A stretch of DNA of 64,000 nt, taken from Rhodospirillaceae bacterium. Lineage in GTDB: Bacteria > Pseudomonadota > Alphaproteobacteria > Kiloniellales > DSM-21159. Made by a program: the position numbers and the translations under genes. Positions 25,538-33,090 of the stretch are shown here, in pieces. The stretch covers positions 434,001-498,000 of the forward strand of contig CP030885.1 of assembly GCA_006969625.1 (NCBI GenBank), in the 5' to 3' direction. How positions within the stretch are numbered: the first letter of the stretch is position 1; every line of letters starts with the position of its first letter. The notes below the pieces were generated by a model. It was not told where the DNA came from. It saw only the letters and a list, made by a program, of their open reading frames with translations, and did no database searches.

Positions 25538-25885
25538 GGCGAGGCGGGATCCTGGAGGGTCCTGTGCGGCTCTTCGGCAGGCGAAGGGTGCGGCGAGCAT
25601 CCGCGCGCGCCCGGCCCCGGTCAACCGGCCCCGGTCAATCGGCCGCGGTCAAGACGGCTGGCGGCGCGGCAAAGCGTTGATCCAGCGCATGACGGGGCCG
25701 GCGTCGGGCGTGGCTGTTTCGGGCGTGCCTCCTCGTGCAAGGGGCAGCGATGCCTGCCGCTTGCGACCGGCCGTCGCGCCGTCTCGCACAAGCGCTTGAG
25801 ATCGCCTAATTAGTGGGGCTCGCTGGGGGTGCCGCCGGCACCCGTAACCGAACGACAATCGGCGGACGCGAACCGCCGCGAGGGG
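25538..25885. other. Divergent intergenic region between CobD-like gene and sco
   Basis: About 348 bp with no supportable gene. It contains the 14-bp triple repeat at 25612-25653 and an AT-richer patch (GATCGCCTAATTAGTGG, 25801-25817) that is the best place for the sco promoter. Confidence 0.5.
25612..25653. repeat. 14-bp tandem repeat, three copies
   Basis: CGGCCCCGGTCAAC, CGGCCCCGGTCAAT and CGGCCGCGGTCAAG follow one another without gaps. It is noncoding and lies in the divergent region, about 75 bp from the CobD-like start. Confidence 0.8.
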
Positions 25886-26521
25886 ATGATGCCGCAGACT
25901 TGGATCGGCCGCGCCGGCATGGCGCTGTCCATCGTGCTTCTTCTGGCCGCGCTCGGCATGGCCGGCTGGTGGTATGTCAGTCAGCCGGGCGACCGCCTGC
26001 AGGCGGTCGGCGGCAGCGGCCACGTGCCGATCGGCGGGCCCTTCGAGCTGGTCGACCAGAGCGGCCGGACGGTGACCGAGACCGTCCTGGAGGGACGCTA
26101 CGCCCTGATTTACTTCGGCTTCACCTACTGCCCCGACATCTGCCCGACGGCGCTGTGGGAGATGAGCCAGGCGCTCGACATGCTGGCCGAGCAGGCGCCG
26201 GAGAAGGCGGAACGGGTCACGCCCGTCTTCATCACCGTCGATCCCGAACGCGACGACGTGGCGGCGATGAAGCAGTACGCCTCGCACTTCCACCCGCGCC
26301 TGCTGGCGCTGACCGGCACGCCGGAGCAGATCGCCGACGTTGCGCGCGAGTACCGGGTCTATTACCGCAAGGTGGAGGACGCCTCGGCCACCACCTACCT
26401 GATGGATCACTCCGGCTTCATCTACCTGATGGGCCCGGACGGCGACTTCCTGAAGTCCTTCACCCACCAGACCAAGCCGGAGGAAATGCTGGCTGAGTTG
26501 CAGGCCCGGGTGCAGGGCTAG
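25886..26521 (+). CDS. SCO1/SenC/PrrC copper chaperone
   Basis: A 211-residue membrane-tethered thioredoxin-fold protein for assembly of the CuA site of cytochrome oxidase. One N-terminal helix (MALSIVLLLAALGMAGWWY) anchors it to the periplasmic face. The copper ligands are present: Cys82 and Cys86 in FTYCPDICPT and His175 in MDHSGF. Conserved FITVDPERDD follows. ATG 25886 and 25889 are adjacent and equivalent. In Rhodobacter the homologue (senC/prrC) sits between regB and regA; here it lies 2.3 kb upstream of regB. Confidence 0.93.
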   Translation: MMPQTWIGRAGMALSIVLLLAALGMAGWWYVSQPGDRLQAVGGSGHVPIGGPFELVDQSGRTVTETVLEGRYALIYFGFTYCPDICPTALWEMSQALDMLAEQAPEKAERVTPVFITVDPERDDVAAMKQYASHFHPRLLALTGTPEQIADVAREYRVYYRKVEDASATTYLMDHSGFIYLMGPDGDFLKSFTHQTKPEEMLAELQARVQG

Positions 26522-26524
26522 CGA

Positions 26525-26989
26525 TCAGCGCGCGAAGATCTGGCTCGGGTCCTGGAAGGACTTGAACTCCAGGGCGTTGCCGCTGGGGTCGGTGAAGAAC
26601 ATCGTCGCCTGCTCGCCGACCTGGCCCTGGAAGCGAACGTGCGGCTCGACGATGAAGTCGGTGCCGGCGGCCTGCAGGCGTTCGGCCATGGCGTGCCAGG
26701 CGTCCCAGTCCAGGATGGCGCCGAAGTGGCGCACCGGCACCTGGTCGCCGTCGACCTCATTGCGCTGGGCGGCCGCCACCTCGTCGGGGCGCAGGTGGGC
26801 GGAGATCTGGTGGCCGAAGAAGTCGAAGTCGATCCAGCGCTCGGCCTCGCGCCCCACCGTGCAGCCGAGCAGCTCGACGTAGAAGCGGCGCGTCGCCTCC
26901 AGGTCGGCGACCGGGAAAGCCAGGTGGAAGGGCGGCATCGCCGTGGCTGCGGTCGTGTCGGTGGCTGTCGGGCTGCAAGCGTCGGGCAT
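26525..26989 (-). CDS. VOC-fold (glyoxalase-like) dioxygenase-superfamily protein
   Basis: A 154-residue VOC protein: [55 protein letters not shown] and a C-terminal [16 protein letters not shown]. Candidate metal ligands are the N-terminal His, the His of GHQISAH and the Glu of LEFK. The substrate is unknown. ATG at 26989 has GGAGGACGAC upstream; the internal ATG at 26938 lacks a ribosome-binding site, so the short polar N-terminus is kept. It converges on sco, the stops being 3 bp apart. Confidence 0.85.
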   Translation of the reverse strand: MPDACSPTATDTTAATAMPPFHLAFPVADLEATRRFYVELLGCTVGREAERWIDFDFFGHQISAHLRPDEVAAAQRNEVDGDQVPVRHFGAILDWDAWHAMAERLQAAGTDFIVEPHVRFQGQVGEQATMFFTDPSGNALEFKSFQDPSQIFAR

Positions 26990-27077
26990 GTCGTCCTCCG
27001 CGGATCGGAGCGAGAGAGGGGAACCGTCACGCCGGCAAGATAGGGGCGGCGCCGGCGGACCGCAAAGAGGCCGGTGC

Positions 27078-27917
27078 CTACTCCCCGACCTGCAGGATCA
27101 GGCCGCGGGCGCGGGCGACGCGCCAGGACCAGAGGAATAGGGCACAGCCGATTGCAAGGTAGATTGCGTTCAGGAGCAGGGCGTGGACCAGAAGGTCGGC
27201 GCGGAATGTGCCGTCCAGCAGGATCGCGCGCATGCCCTCGAAGGTCGGTGCGGTGGGCAGCGCCCAGGCGACCCATTGCAGCGGCAGCGGCAGCACCTCC
27301 ACCGGATAGTAGATCGCCGAGACCGGGGCGATCAGGAAGATCGCCAGCCAGGCCACCGACTCGGCGCCCTGGCCGACGCGCAGGATCAGCGCGCAGACCG
27401 CCATGCCGATCGCCCAGCCCATGATCAGCAGGCACGCGAAGAAGGCGACCAGCGGCAGCCCCATCTCGAAGATCGAGACCTGGTAGAAGACGATCGCCAG
27501 CCCGGCCGCCGGCAGCACGCCGATCAGGGTGCGCAGCAACGACATCACCGTCATCGAGGCCAGGAACTCGCCGGGCGTCAGCGGACTGACCGCCAGATTG
27601 GCGAGGTTGCGCGACCAGACCTCCTCGAGGAAGGAAAGCGAGAAGCCGAGCTGGCCGCGGAACAGCACGTCCCACAGCAATACGGCGGAAACCAGGACGC
27701 CGGTGGCGTTGGCGATCACCGAGGAGTGCTGCAGCAGGTAGAGGGTGATGAAGCCCCACAGCACCATCTGGATGGTCGGCCAGTACATCAGCTCGAAGAT
27801 GCGCGGCCAGGAGGTCTTCAGCAGATAGAGGTGGCGCAGCACCATGGCGCCGATGCGCCGGCCGAAGCCGTTGCGCGGCGCGAGCTGCAGGAAGGCTCCG
27901 TTCATGCCGCCCGTCAT
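27078..27917 (-). CDS. ABC-2-type transporter permease
   Basis: A 279-residue permease with six hydrophobic helices, starting with an amphipathic segment ([25 protein letters not shown]). The ABC-2 domain pattern is visible as [22 protein letters not shown] and the late [25 protein letters not shown]. It would export a lipid, polysaccharide or drug together with the ATPase encoded just upstream, whose TGA overlaps its ATG (ATGA). The substrate cannot be inferred. Confidence 0.9.
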   Translation of the reverse strand: MTGGMNGAFLQLAPRNGFGRRIGAMVLRHLYLLKTSWPRIFELMYWPTIQMVLWGFITLYLLQHSSVIANATGVLVSAVLLWDVLFRGQLGFSLSFLEEVWSRNLANLAVSPLTPGEFLASMTVMSLLRTLIGVLPAAGLAIVFYQVSIFEMGLPLVAFFACLLIMGWAIGMAVCALILRVGQGAESVAWLAIFLIAPVSAIYYPVEVLPLPLQWVAWALPTAPTFEGMRAILLDGTFRADLLVHALLLNAIYLAIGCALFLWSWRVARARGLILQVGE

Positions 27918-28696
27918 GCCGCCGCTCCGGCCGGCGGTCTATCCGGGCTCGGGGCCGGAGTCGCGGCCGGATTGCGGGCGATGTCGAGAAACACCTCCTC
28001 GAGATTGGCGCGCCCGTAGCGCCGGATCAGCTCGGCCGGGGTGCCGCGGTCGGTGATCTTGCCGGCGCGCATCATCAGCACCTCGTGCGCCAGGCGCTCG
28101 ACCTCCGCCATGTTGTGGCTGGCCAGCAGGATGGCGGTGCCGTGCGCCGCCTGCTCGCGCTCCAGATAGCCGCGCAGCCAGTCGGCCGTGTCGGGGTCGA
28201 GCGAGGCGGTCGGCTCGTCGAGCAGCAGCACCTCCGGCCGGTTGATCAGCGCCTTGGCCAGCGAGACCCGGGTCTTCTGGCCGGCCGAGAGCTGGCCGGT
28301 GCGCTTCTTCCACAGCGCTTCCAGTTCCAGGTCGCGGCGGAGCTCGGCCAGGCGCCCGCGTAGGTCGCCCACGCCGTAGAGGCGGGCGAAGAAGCGCAGG
28401 TTCTGCTCGACGGTCAGCCGCCGCGGCAGGTCGACGTAGGGGCTGGAGAAGTTGATGCGCTCCAGCACCTCCGGCGGGCGCCGGCGCATGTCGCGGCCCA
28501 GCATCTCGATGCGGCCTTCGCTCGGCAGCAGCAGGCCGAGCAGCATGGAGATGGTGGTGGTCTTGCCGGCGCCGTTGGCGCCCAGCAGCGCGCAGGTACA
28601 CCCGCGCGGCACGACGAAATCCACGCCGTCGACCGCCGCCAGGCTGCCGAAGCGTTTGACCAGGCGGTCGACGCGGATGACGGCGGGTGAACTCAC
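27914..28696 (-). CDS. ABC transporter ATPase (ABC-2 partner)
   Basis: A 260-residue ATPase: Walker A GANGAGKTT near residue 39, signature LSAGQKTR, Walker B VLLLDEPTASLD and switch ASHNMAEVERL. It is of the drug/polysaccharide-export class and pairs with the overlapping permease gene. The C-terminus is Pro/Ala-rich. The start is a GTG at 28696 because no ATG precedes the first strand. It is divergent from regB, 109 bp away. Confidence 0.9.
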   Translation of the reverse strand: MSSPAVIRVDRLVKRFGSLAAVDGVDFVVPRGCTCALLGANGAGKTTTISMLLGLLLPSEGRIEMLGRDMRRRPPEVLERINFSSPYVDLPRRLTVEQNLRFFARLYGVGDLRGRLAELRRDLELEALWKKRTGQLSAGQKTRVSLAKALINRPEVLLLDEPTASLDPDTADWLRGYLEREQAAHGTAILLASHNMAEVERLAHEVLMMRAGKITDRGTPAELIRRYGRANLEEVFLDIARNPAATPAPSPDRPPAGAAA

Positions 28697-28805
28697 GGTG
28701 GAGAGTATGGGGGCGCTGCGGGCGGGCGGCCAGTGCGTGCCGGTGCATCGCCGGCATGCGGCGCGCTTGCCTTACGGGCCGTCAGCGCCGATTTTGGCAC
28801 CTGTC

Positions 28806-30251
28806 ATGAGCCAGTCCGCCAGCTTCTTCGAGCGGCGCCCCGACGTCCCCGGCCGCGAGGGCGAGGCGTCCGGCCTGCCATCGCGCGCTGCCGCGGCGCG
28901 CGCGCCGGGCGGACGCATCCGGCTGCGCACCCTGATCTACATCCGCTGGATCGCCGTGATCGGCCAGCTCACCGCGCTTCTGATCGTGCAGGTGGGGCTC
29001 GACTTCACGGTGCCGGTGCTGCCAGCGGCGCTCGCCATCTCCGCCTCGGCCGCGCTCAACATCTTCGCTGCCGTCGGACACCGCGGCACGGTCTGGCTGG
29101 ACGACACGCGTGCCGGCCTCTACCTCGGGTTCGACCTGGCGCAACTGGCGATCCTGCTGGGCATCACCGGCGGGCTGAACAACCCCTTCGTGGTGCTGCT
29201 GCTGGCGCCGGTGGTGGTCTCGGCCGCCACCCTCTCGCGCTGGGTCACCGCGCTGCTGGCGGTCGCCGCCGTCATCTTCGTCACCGCGCTCGGCCTCTGG
29301 TCGCTGCCGCTGCCCTGGCGCGAGACCGGCTTCGTGCTGCCGGAGGTCTACCGCGCCGGCATCTGGTTCGCGCTCAGCCTGGCGATCTGCTTTCTGGCGC
29401 TCTACGTCTCGTCTCTGGCGGCCGAGGCGCGGCAGATGGCCGACGCCCTCTCCGCCACCCAGATGGCGCTCGCCCGCGAGCAGCGGTTGAGCGCCCTCGG
29501 CGGCCTGGCGGCAGCGGCGGCGCACGAACTGGGCAGCCCGCTCGGCACCATCGCCGTGGTGGCGCGCGAGATCGAGCGCGAGCTGCCCGCCGGGCTGCCG
29601 GACGACAGCCCACTGCGTGCCGACGTCCAGTTGCTGCGCGAGGAGACTCGGCGCTGTCGCGACATCCTGGCCGAACTGGCCGAGCGCCCGGACGAGGATG
29701 CCCAGACTCAGGGCGGCAACCCCTACAACCGCATCCCGGTGCACACCCTGGTCGAGACCGCGGCCGCGCCCTTCCTGCGCGAGCGGATCGATTTCCAGGT
29801 GCTGCTCAACCCCAGTGACGACCTCTCCGACGAGCCGGTGGTGCCGCGCCTTCCCGAGGCGGTGCACGGTCTCGGCACGCTGATCCAGAATGCCATCCAA
29901 TTCGCAAGCAGCCGGGTCGAGGCGGAGATCGGATGGACCGAGCGCAGCCTGACGGTACGCCTGACCGACGACGGGCCGGGCTTCGACGAGGCGGTGCTGG
30001 GTGCGCTCGGCGACCCCTACCTCTCGACCGGGCGCCGCGGCCGGCCGGGGGCGGCCCAGGGCGAAAAGCACATGGGGCTCGGCATCTTCATCGCCGAGAC
30101 GCTGCTGGAACGCACCGGGGCGCGCCTGGAGTTCGCCAACCGTCCGCCGGTCCGGCGACGCGGACAAGGCGCGACCGTGCCGCGCGCCGGCGGTGCCGAG
30201 GTTGTCGTGACCTGGGATAGGGACCATCTAGAAAAGGCCACGGCGCCGTGA
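28806..30251 (+). CDS. regB: Redox sensor histidine kinase RegB/PrrB/ActS
   Basis: A 481-residue inner-membrane kinase. Six helices form the sensor, with the quinone-binding loop GGLNNPF at residues 122-128. The H-box is AAAHELGSPLGT with the phosphorylated His at 240. The redox-active cysteine of the RegB redox box is visible as RRCRDIL, Cys284. ATP-binding N and G boxes follow (IQNAIQFA, DDGPGF, GLGIFIAETLLERTGA). It should phosphorylate RegA under low oxygen and control photosynthesis, respiration or carbon fixation genes. ATG at 28806 lies next to the regA-regB pair. Confidence 0.94.
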   Translation: MSQSASFFERRPDVPGREGEASGLPSRAAAARAPGGRIRLRTLIYIRWIAVIGQLTALLIVQVGLDFTVPVLPAALAISASAALNIFAAVGHRGTVWLDDTRAGLYLGFDLAQLAILLGITGGLNNPFVVLLLAPVVVSAATLSRWVTALLAVAAVIFVTALGLWSLPLPWRETGFVLPEVYRAGIWFALSLAICFLALYVSSLAAEARQMADALSATQMALAREQRLSALGGLAAAAAHELGSPLGTIAVVAREIERELPAGLPDDSPLRADVQLLREETRRCRDILAELAERPDEDAQTQGGNPYNRIPVHTLVETAAAPFLRERIDFQVLLNPSDDLSDEPVVPRLPEAVHGLGTLIQNAIQFASSRVEAEIGWTERSLTVRLTDDGPGFDEAVLGALGDPYLSTGRRGRPGAAQGEKHMGLGIFIAETLLERTGARLEFANRPPVRRRGQGATVPRAGGAEVVVTWDRDHLEKATAP

Positions 30252-30270
30252 GGTTTGCGATCCGAAAGCG

Positions 30271-30900
30271 ATGAGCGACATGACCATACAGACGCCCCCA
30301 GCGGCAGAGCGTGCCGGCGAGCGCGCGGCCGATCCCACCCAGGACCAGCTCGAACGCAAGCTGGCGACCTTGAGCGACCGCAGCCTGCTGATTGTCGACG
30401 ACGACGAGCGCCTGTGCACCCGCCTGGCCCAGGCGATGGAGCGGCGCGGCTTCGCTGTCGACACGGCGACCAGCGTGCGCCAGGGGCGCGACAAGGCGAC
30501 GGTCCGGCCGCCGGCCTTTGCCGTCGTCGACCTGCGGATGGAGGACGGCAGCGGGCTGGACGTCATCGCCGCCCTGCACGAAGCGCGGGAGGACGCGCGG
30601 GTCGTGGTGCTGACCGGCTACGGCAACATCGCCACGGCGGTCGCCGCGGTGAAGGCGGGCGCCACCGACTACCTGCCGAAGCCGGCCGACGCCGACCAGG
30701 TGATGGCGGCGCTGCTGGCCGACGAGGGCGAGCTGCCGCCGCCGCCGGACCATCCGATGTCGGCGGACCGGGTGCGCTGGGAGCACATCCAGCGCGTCTA
30801 CGAGCAGTGCGACCGCAACGTCTCGGAGACGGCCCGGCGCCTGCGCATGCACCGCCGCACCCTGCAGCGCATCCTCGCCAAGTACGCCCCGCGGGGCTGA
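30271..30900 (+). CDS. regA: Redox response regulator RegA/PrrA/ActR
   Basis: A 209-residue response regulator. The receiver domain has LLIVDDDERLC, the phosphoacceptor Asp87 in VVDLRMEDGSG and the switch residues VLTGYGN and the Lys in DYLPKPAD. A proline linker (PPPPDHP) leads to a Fis-type helix-turn-helix, NVSETARRLRMHRRTLQRIL, that is highly conserved in RegA. It is the target of RegB, 19 bp upstream, and binds promoters of redox-responsive genes. ATG at 30271 is used; 30280 is possible. Confidence 0.95.
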   Translation: MSDMTIQTPPAAERAGERAADPTQDQLERKLATLSDRSLLIVDDDERLCTRLAQAMERRGFAVDTATSVRQGRDKATVRPPAFAVVDLRMEDGSGLDVIAALHEAREDARVVVLTGYGNIATAVAAVKAGATDYLPKPADADQVMAALLADEGELPPPPDHPMSADRVRWEHIQRVYEQCDRNVSETARRLRMHRRTLQRILAKYAPRG

Positions 30901-30955
30901 GCCGGCAGCGCGCCGGGCTGCCGAAGTCCTTGGAAACCTGCCAAGCTGCGCGGCC

Positions 30956-31828
30956 ATGAACGCTGGAGCCGAACCAGCTTCCGACAGGGCGAAGATGGCC
31001 GCCGAGCTGCCGACAGGCGCGGTCTCGGTGGCCGGCTACGGCGTGCTGGCCGCGCTCATGCCCGACTGCCTGCTGGACTGGCCGTTGCGGCCCGGGCGGG
31101 CCGGCGACCCGGCGCCCGCCGTCACGGTCGCGGGCGGGGCGGTGATCGCCTCGGTGCTGCCGGGCGGGCGCAGCGAGTCCGGCGACCCGCTGGTCCTGGC
31201 CAATGCCCTGGCTGGCGCGCTGACGGCGCAGATCCCGCTGGCCGCGCCGGCCTGGGTGCAGGTGCATGCCGCCGCCGCCCTGGATCGGGCCGGCCGGCTT
31301 GAGCTCTTCCTCGGGGCCAGCGGCGCCGGCAAGTCCACCCTGGCGCTGACCCTGGCGCGGCGGGGGCGGCGCCTGTTCGCCGACGACCGTCTGGCGCTGC
31401 GCTGCGCGGACGCGCAGATCGAGGGCATGGCGCTCGCCGTCGCGCCGAAGCTGCGCCTGCCGGCGCCGCCCGACTGGGCCGCCTCCGCCGACTGGCTGGA
31501 GGCGCGCACGACGCTGCGGCGCGACGGCCTGGTCTACCTGCGGCTCGACAGCGGCGAGCTGGCGCGTCTCGGCGAGACCGCGCCGGTCGCCCGGCTGATC
31601 CTGCTCGACCGAACGGCCGCCGGCGCGACGGAAGAGTTCGGGCCGGCCGCCCCGGCGCAGGCGCTCGCCGCGCTGCTGCCGCAGTGCTTCGCGCCGCGCC
31701 TGTCCGCCGGCGAGCTGCTGGCCTGGGCGCAGCGGCTTGTCGCGACCCTGCCGAGCCTGCGATTGTCCTACGGCGCGGCCGCCCGGGCGGCCGAGGTGCT
31801 GGAGGCAGCGGAGGGGTCGGCGGCATGA
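30956..31828 (+). CDS. HPr-kinase-like ATPase (HprK-related kinase)
   Basis: A 290-residue protein with an HPr-kinase/phosphorylase-like P-loop: FLGASGAGKSTLALTLARRG at residues 118-137, followed by RRLFADDRLAL, which matches the ADD motif of HprK. The C-terminal HprK signature is not seen, so it is a family relative rather than true HprK. Related proteins are found with PqqD-like proteins and nucleotidyltransferases in polysaccharide or peptide-modification clusters (family knowledge). It overlaps the next gene by ATGA, so the two proteins are made together. The substrate is unknown. Confidence 0.78.
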   Translation: MNAGAEPASDRAKMAAELPTGAVSVAGYGVLAALMPDCLLDWPLRPGRAGDPAPAVTVAGGAVIASVLPGGRSESGDPLVLANALAGALTAQIPLAAPAWVQVHAAAALDRAGRLELFLGASGAGKSTLALTLARRGRRLFADDRLALRCADAQIEGMALAVAPKLRLPAPPDWAASADWLEARTTLRRDGLVYLRLDSGELARLGETAPVARLILLDRTAAGATEEFGPAAPAQALAALLPQCFAPRLSAGELLAWAQRLVATLPSLRLSYGAAARAAEVLEAAEGSAA

Positions 31829-32097
31829 GCGCGCGGTACCGGCGCAATCCCGAGGTCAGCGTCACCGAGATCGAGGGCGAGTTCTTCCTGGTCGAGCCGG
31901 CCAGCAACGAAATCTACTACCTGGACGCCGTGACCAGCGGCATCTGGCGCCTGCTGGAGCGCCCGGTCGGCCGCGCCGAAATCTTCGAGACCCTGGCCGA
32001 AGCCTTTCCCGAGGAGCCGCCGGAGCAGATCGCCGACGACACCACACGGGTGCTCGAGGAGATGCTGGCCGCCGGCCTGGTGCGCGACGCCGGTTAG
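31825..32097 (+). CDS. PqqD-family (RRE-like) protein
   Basis: A 90-residue protein of the PqqD fold, a winged-helix peptide-recognition element: RRNPEVSVTEIEGEFFLVEP, YYLDAVTSGIWRLLE, then a helix and AGLVRDAG. PqqD-like domains hand precursor peptides to tailoring enzymes. Its ATG overlaps the stop of the HprK-like gene. No obvious precursor peptide is adjacent, apart from the 62-residue gene 214 bp downstream. Confidence 0.8.
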   Translation: MSARYRRNPEVSVTEIEGEFFLVEPASNEIYYLDAVTSGIWRLLERPVGRAEIFETLAEAFPEEPPEQIADDTTRVLEEMLAAGLVRDAG

Positions 32098-32224
32098 TCC
32101 GGCGTCATCCTGGCTGCCGCCAACGCGCCGTGCCCTGGCGAGGAGAGCCAGCGTCGGCGACGGGTCGGCGCGGCTTTCCCGCGTTTCCGCGGACGGAACG
32201 AGAGGTCCGCACTGCGTGGTCAGT

Positions 32225-32243
32225 GAGAATGAAAATCACTTGC
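32225..32243 (+). promoter_or_regulatory. Candidate Fur box
   Basis: GAGAATGAAAATCACTTGC agrees with the 19-bp Fur consensus (GATAATGATAATCATTATC) at 14 of 19 positions. It lies 68 bp before the ATG at 32311, in an AT-rich stretch unlike its surroundings. It would make the 32311-33077 gene pair iron-repressed. Confidence 0.45.
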
Positions 32244-32310
32244 AATTAAGTGCGAGACCCTCGTAGTGTCCCCGAAGGCGATACGTTGCGCCGCCTGCGA
32301 GGAGGCACGC

Positions 32311-32499
32311 ATGAACGACCGTTCGACGCTCGGCAGCACCCTGAGAACCACCGGCATGCTGGTGGGCACCGTCGCGCTCGCCGGGGCGCTGGTCGCAGCC
32401 GGCCTGGCCGTCGGCGCCGGCCACGGCCACGAGTCGGACAGGAGCGCGGCCGAGCGGTCCGCGGGCGACTTCCCGGCGCCGGCGAGCCCCCGACCCTGA
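32311..32499 (+). CDS. Small exported or membrane-anchored peptide, Fur-box gene
   Basis: A 62-residue protein with one hydrophobic segment (MLVGTVALAGALVAAGLAVG, about residues 15-34) followed by GAGHGHESDR, rich in His, and a Pro/Ala tail. GAGGAGG lies five bases before the ATG. It is downstream of the Fur-box-like sequence and 26 bp before the next gene. No family is recognised; a membrane-anchored, metal-binding role is only suggested by the His residues and the putative Fur site. Confidence 0.6.
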   Translation: MNDRSTLGSTLRTTGMLVGTVALAGALVAAGLAVGAGHGHESDRSAAERSAGDFPAPASPRP

Positions 32500-32525
32500 G
32501 GACCAGTACGCTAAGGAGAGCGACC

Positions 32526-33077
32526 ATGCCGCGAGACGGGCTGCTTCCCCGCCCGCGAACGCCCCACATGCCCGAGGTGCCGACCCTGGTCTGGCAGCTC
32601 TCGGCCGGCGAACGCCTGCTGCTCTGGGCTTGGCGGCTCTGGCTCGAAGGGCTCGTCGCGCGCGACGCTGCGCGCCACGAGCGGGCCTGGTCGGGCCTGG
32701 CGGGGATGCTGGGTGCCGCGCCGGCGCGCCGTCTGGTCGACGCGCTCTCGCGCCTGATCTTCCGCTGCGTGCGCGAGGCGCAGGGCGAGATCGCCTACAA
32801 CCCGAGCTGCTGCCGCCGGCTGGGCGCCGACGAGTACCGGCTGCTCTGCCTGGTCTCGGCGGCCGGTGCCGGGGACCTGGCGGCGGCGCGGGCGGAGGCG
32901 GACGGGCTGCTGCGCGGCGGCGCCGCGCCGGCCCTGCTGCCGCCGGCGGTCGAGCTCGCCGCCGCCCTGGCCGCCGCGGGGCACAGCCTGCCCGCGCGCC
33001 GCACCGACCCACGGACCGCCGCGATCCTCCGCGGTGCCGAGGAACTGGCGGTCCTCGGGCGCGAGCGGGCGAATTAG
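32526..33077 (+). CDS. Conserved hypothetical protein (Fur-box operon)
   Basis: A 183-residue soluble protein with Trp-rich helices (WQLSAGERLLLWAWRLW) and a pair CC at CRRLGADEYRLLCLVSAAG. The C-terminus has repeated Ala-rich helices. No family is recognised. ATG at 32526 follows AAGGAGAG. It is the second gene behind the candidate Fur box. The HlyD gene converges on it 13 bp away. Confidence 0.65.
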   Translation: MPRDGLLPRPRTPHMPEVPTLVWQLSAGERLLLWAWRLWLEGLVARDAARHERAWSGLAGMLGAAPARRLVDALSRLIFRCVREAQGEIAYNPSCCRRLGADEYRLLCLVSAAGAGDLAAARAEADGLLRGGAAPALLPPAVELAAALAAAGHSLPARRTDPRTAAILRGAEELAVLGRERAN

Positions 33078-33090
33078 AGCTAGAGCGAGT

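Noticed and set aside
30901..30955. Terminator after regA (GGCAGC...GCTGCC)
   Set aside because: The stem is only about six base pairs and there is no T-run.
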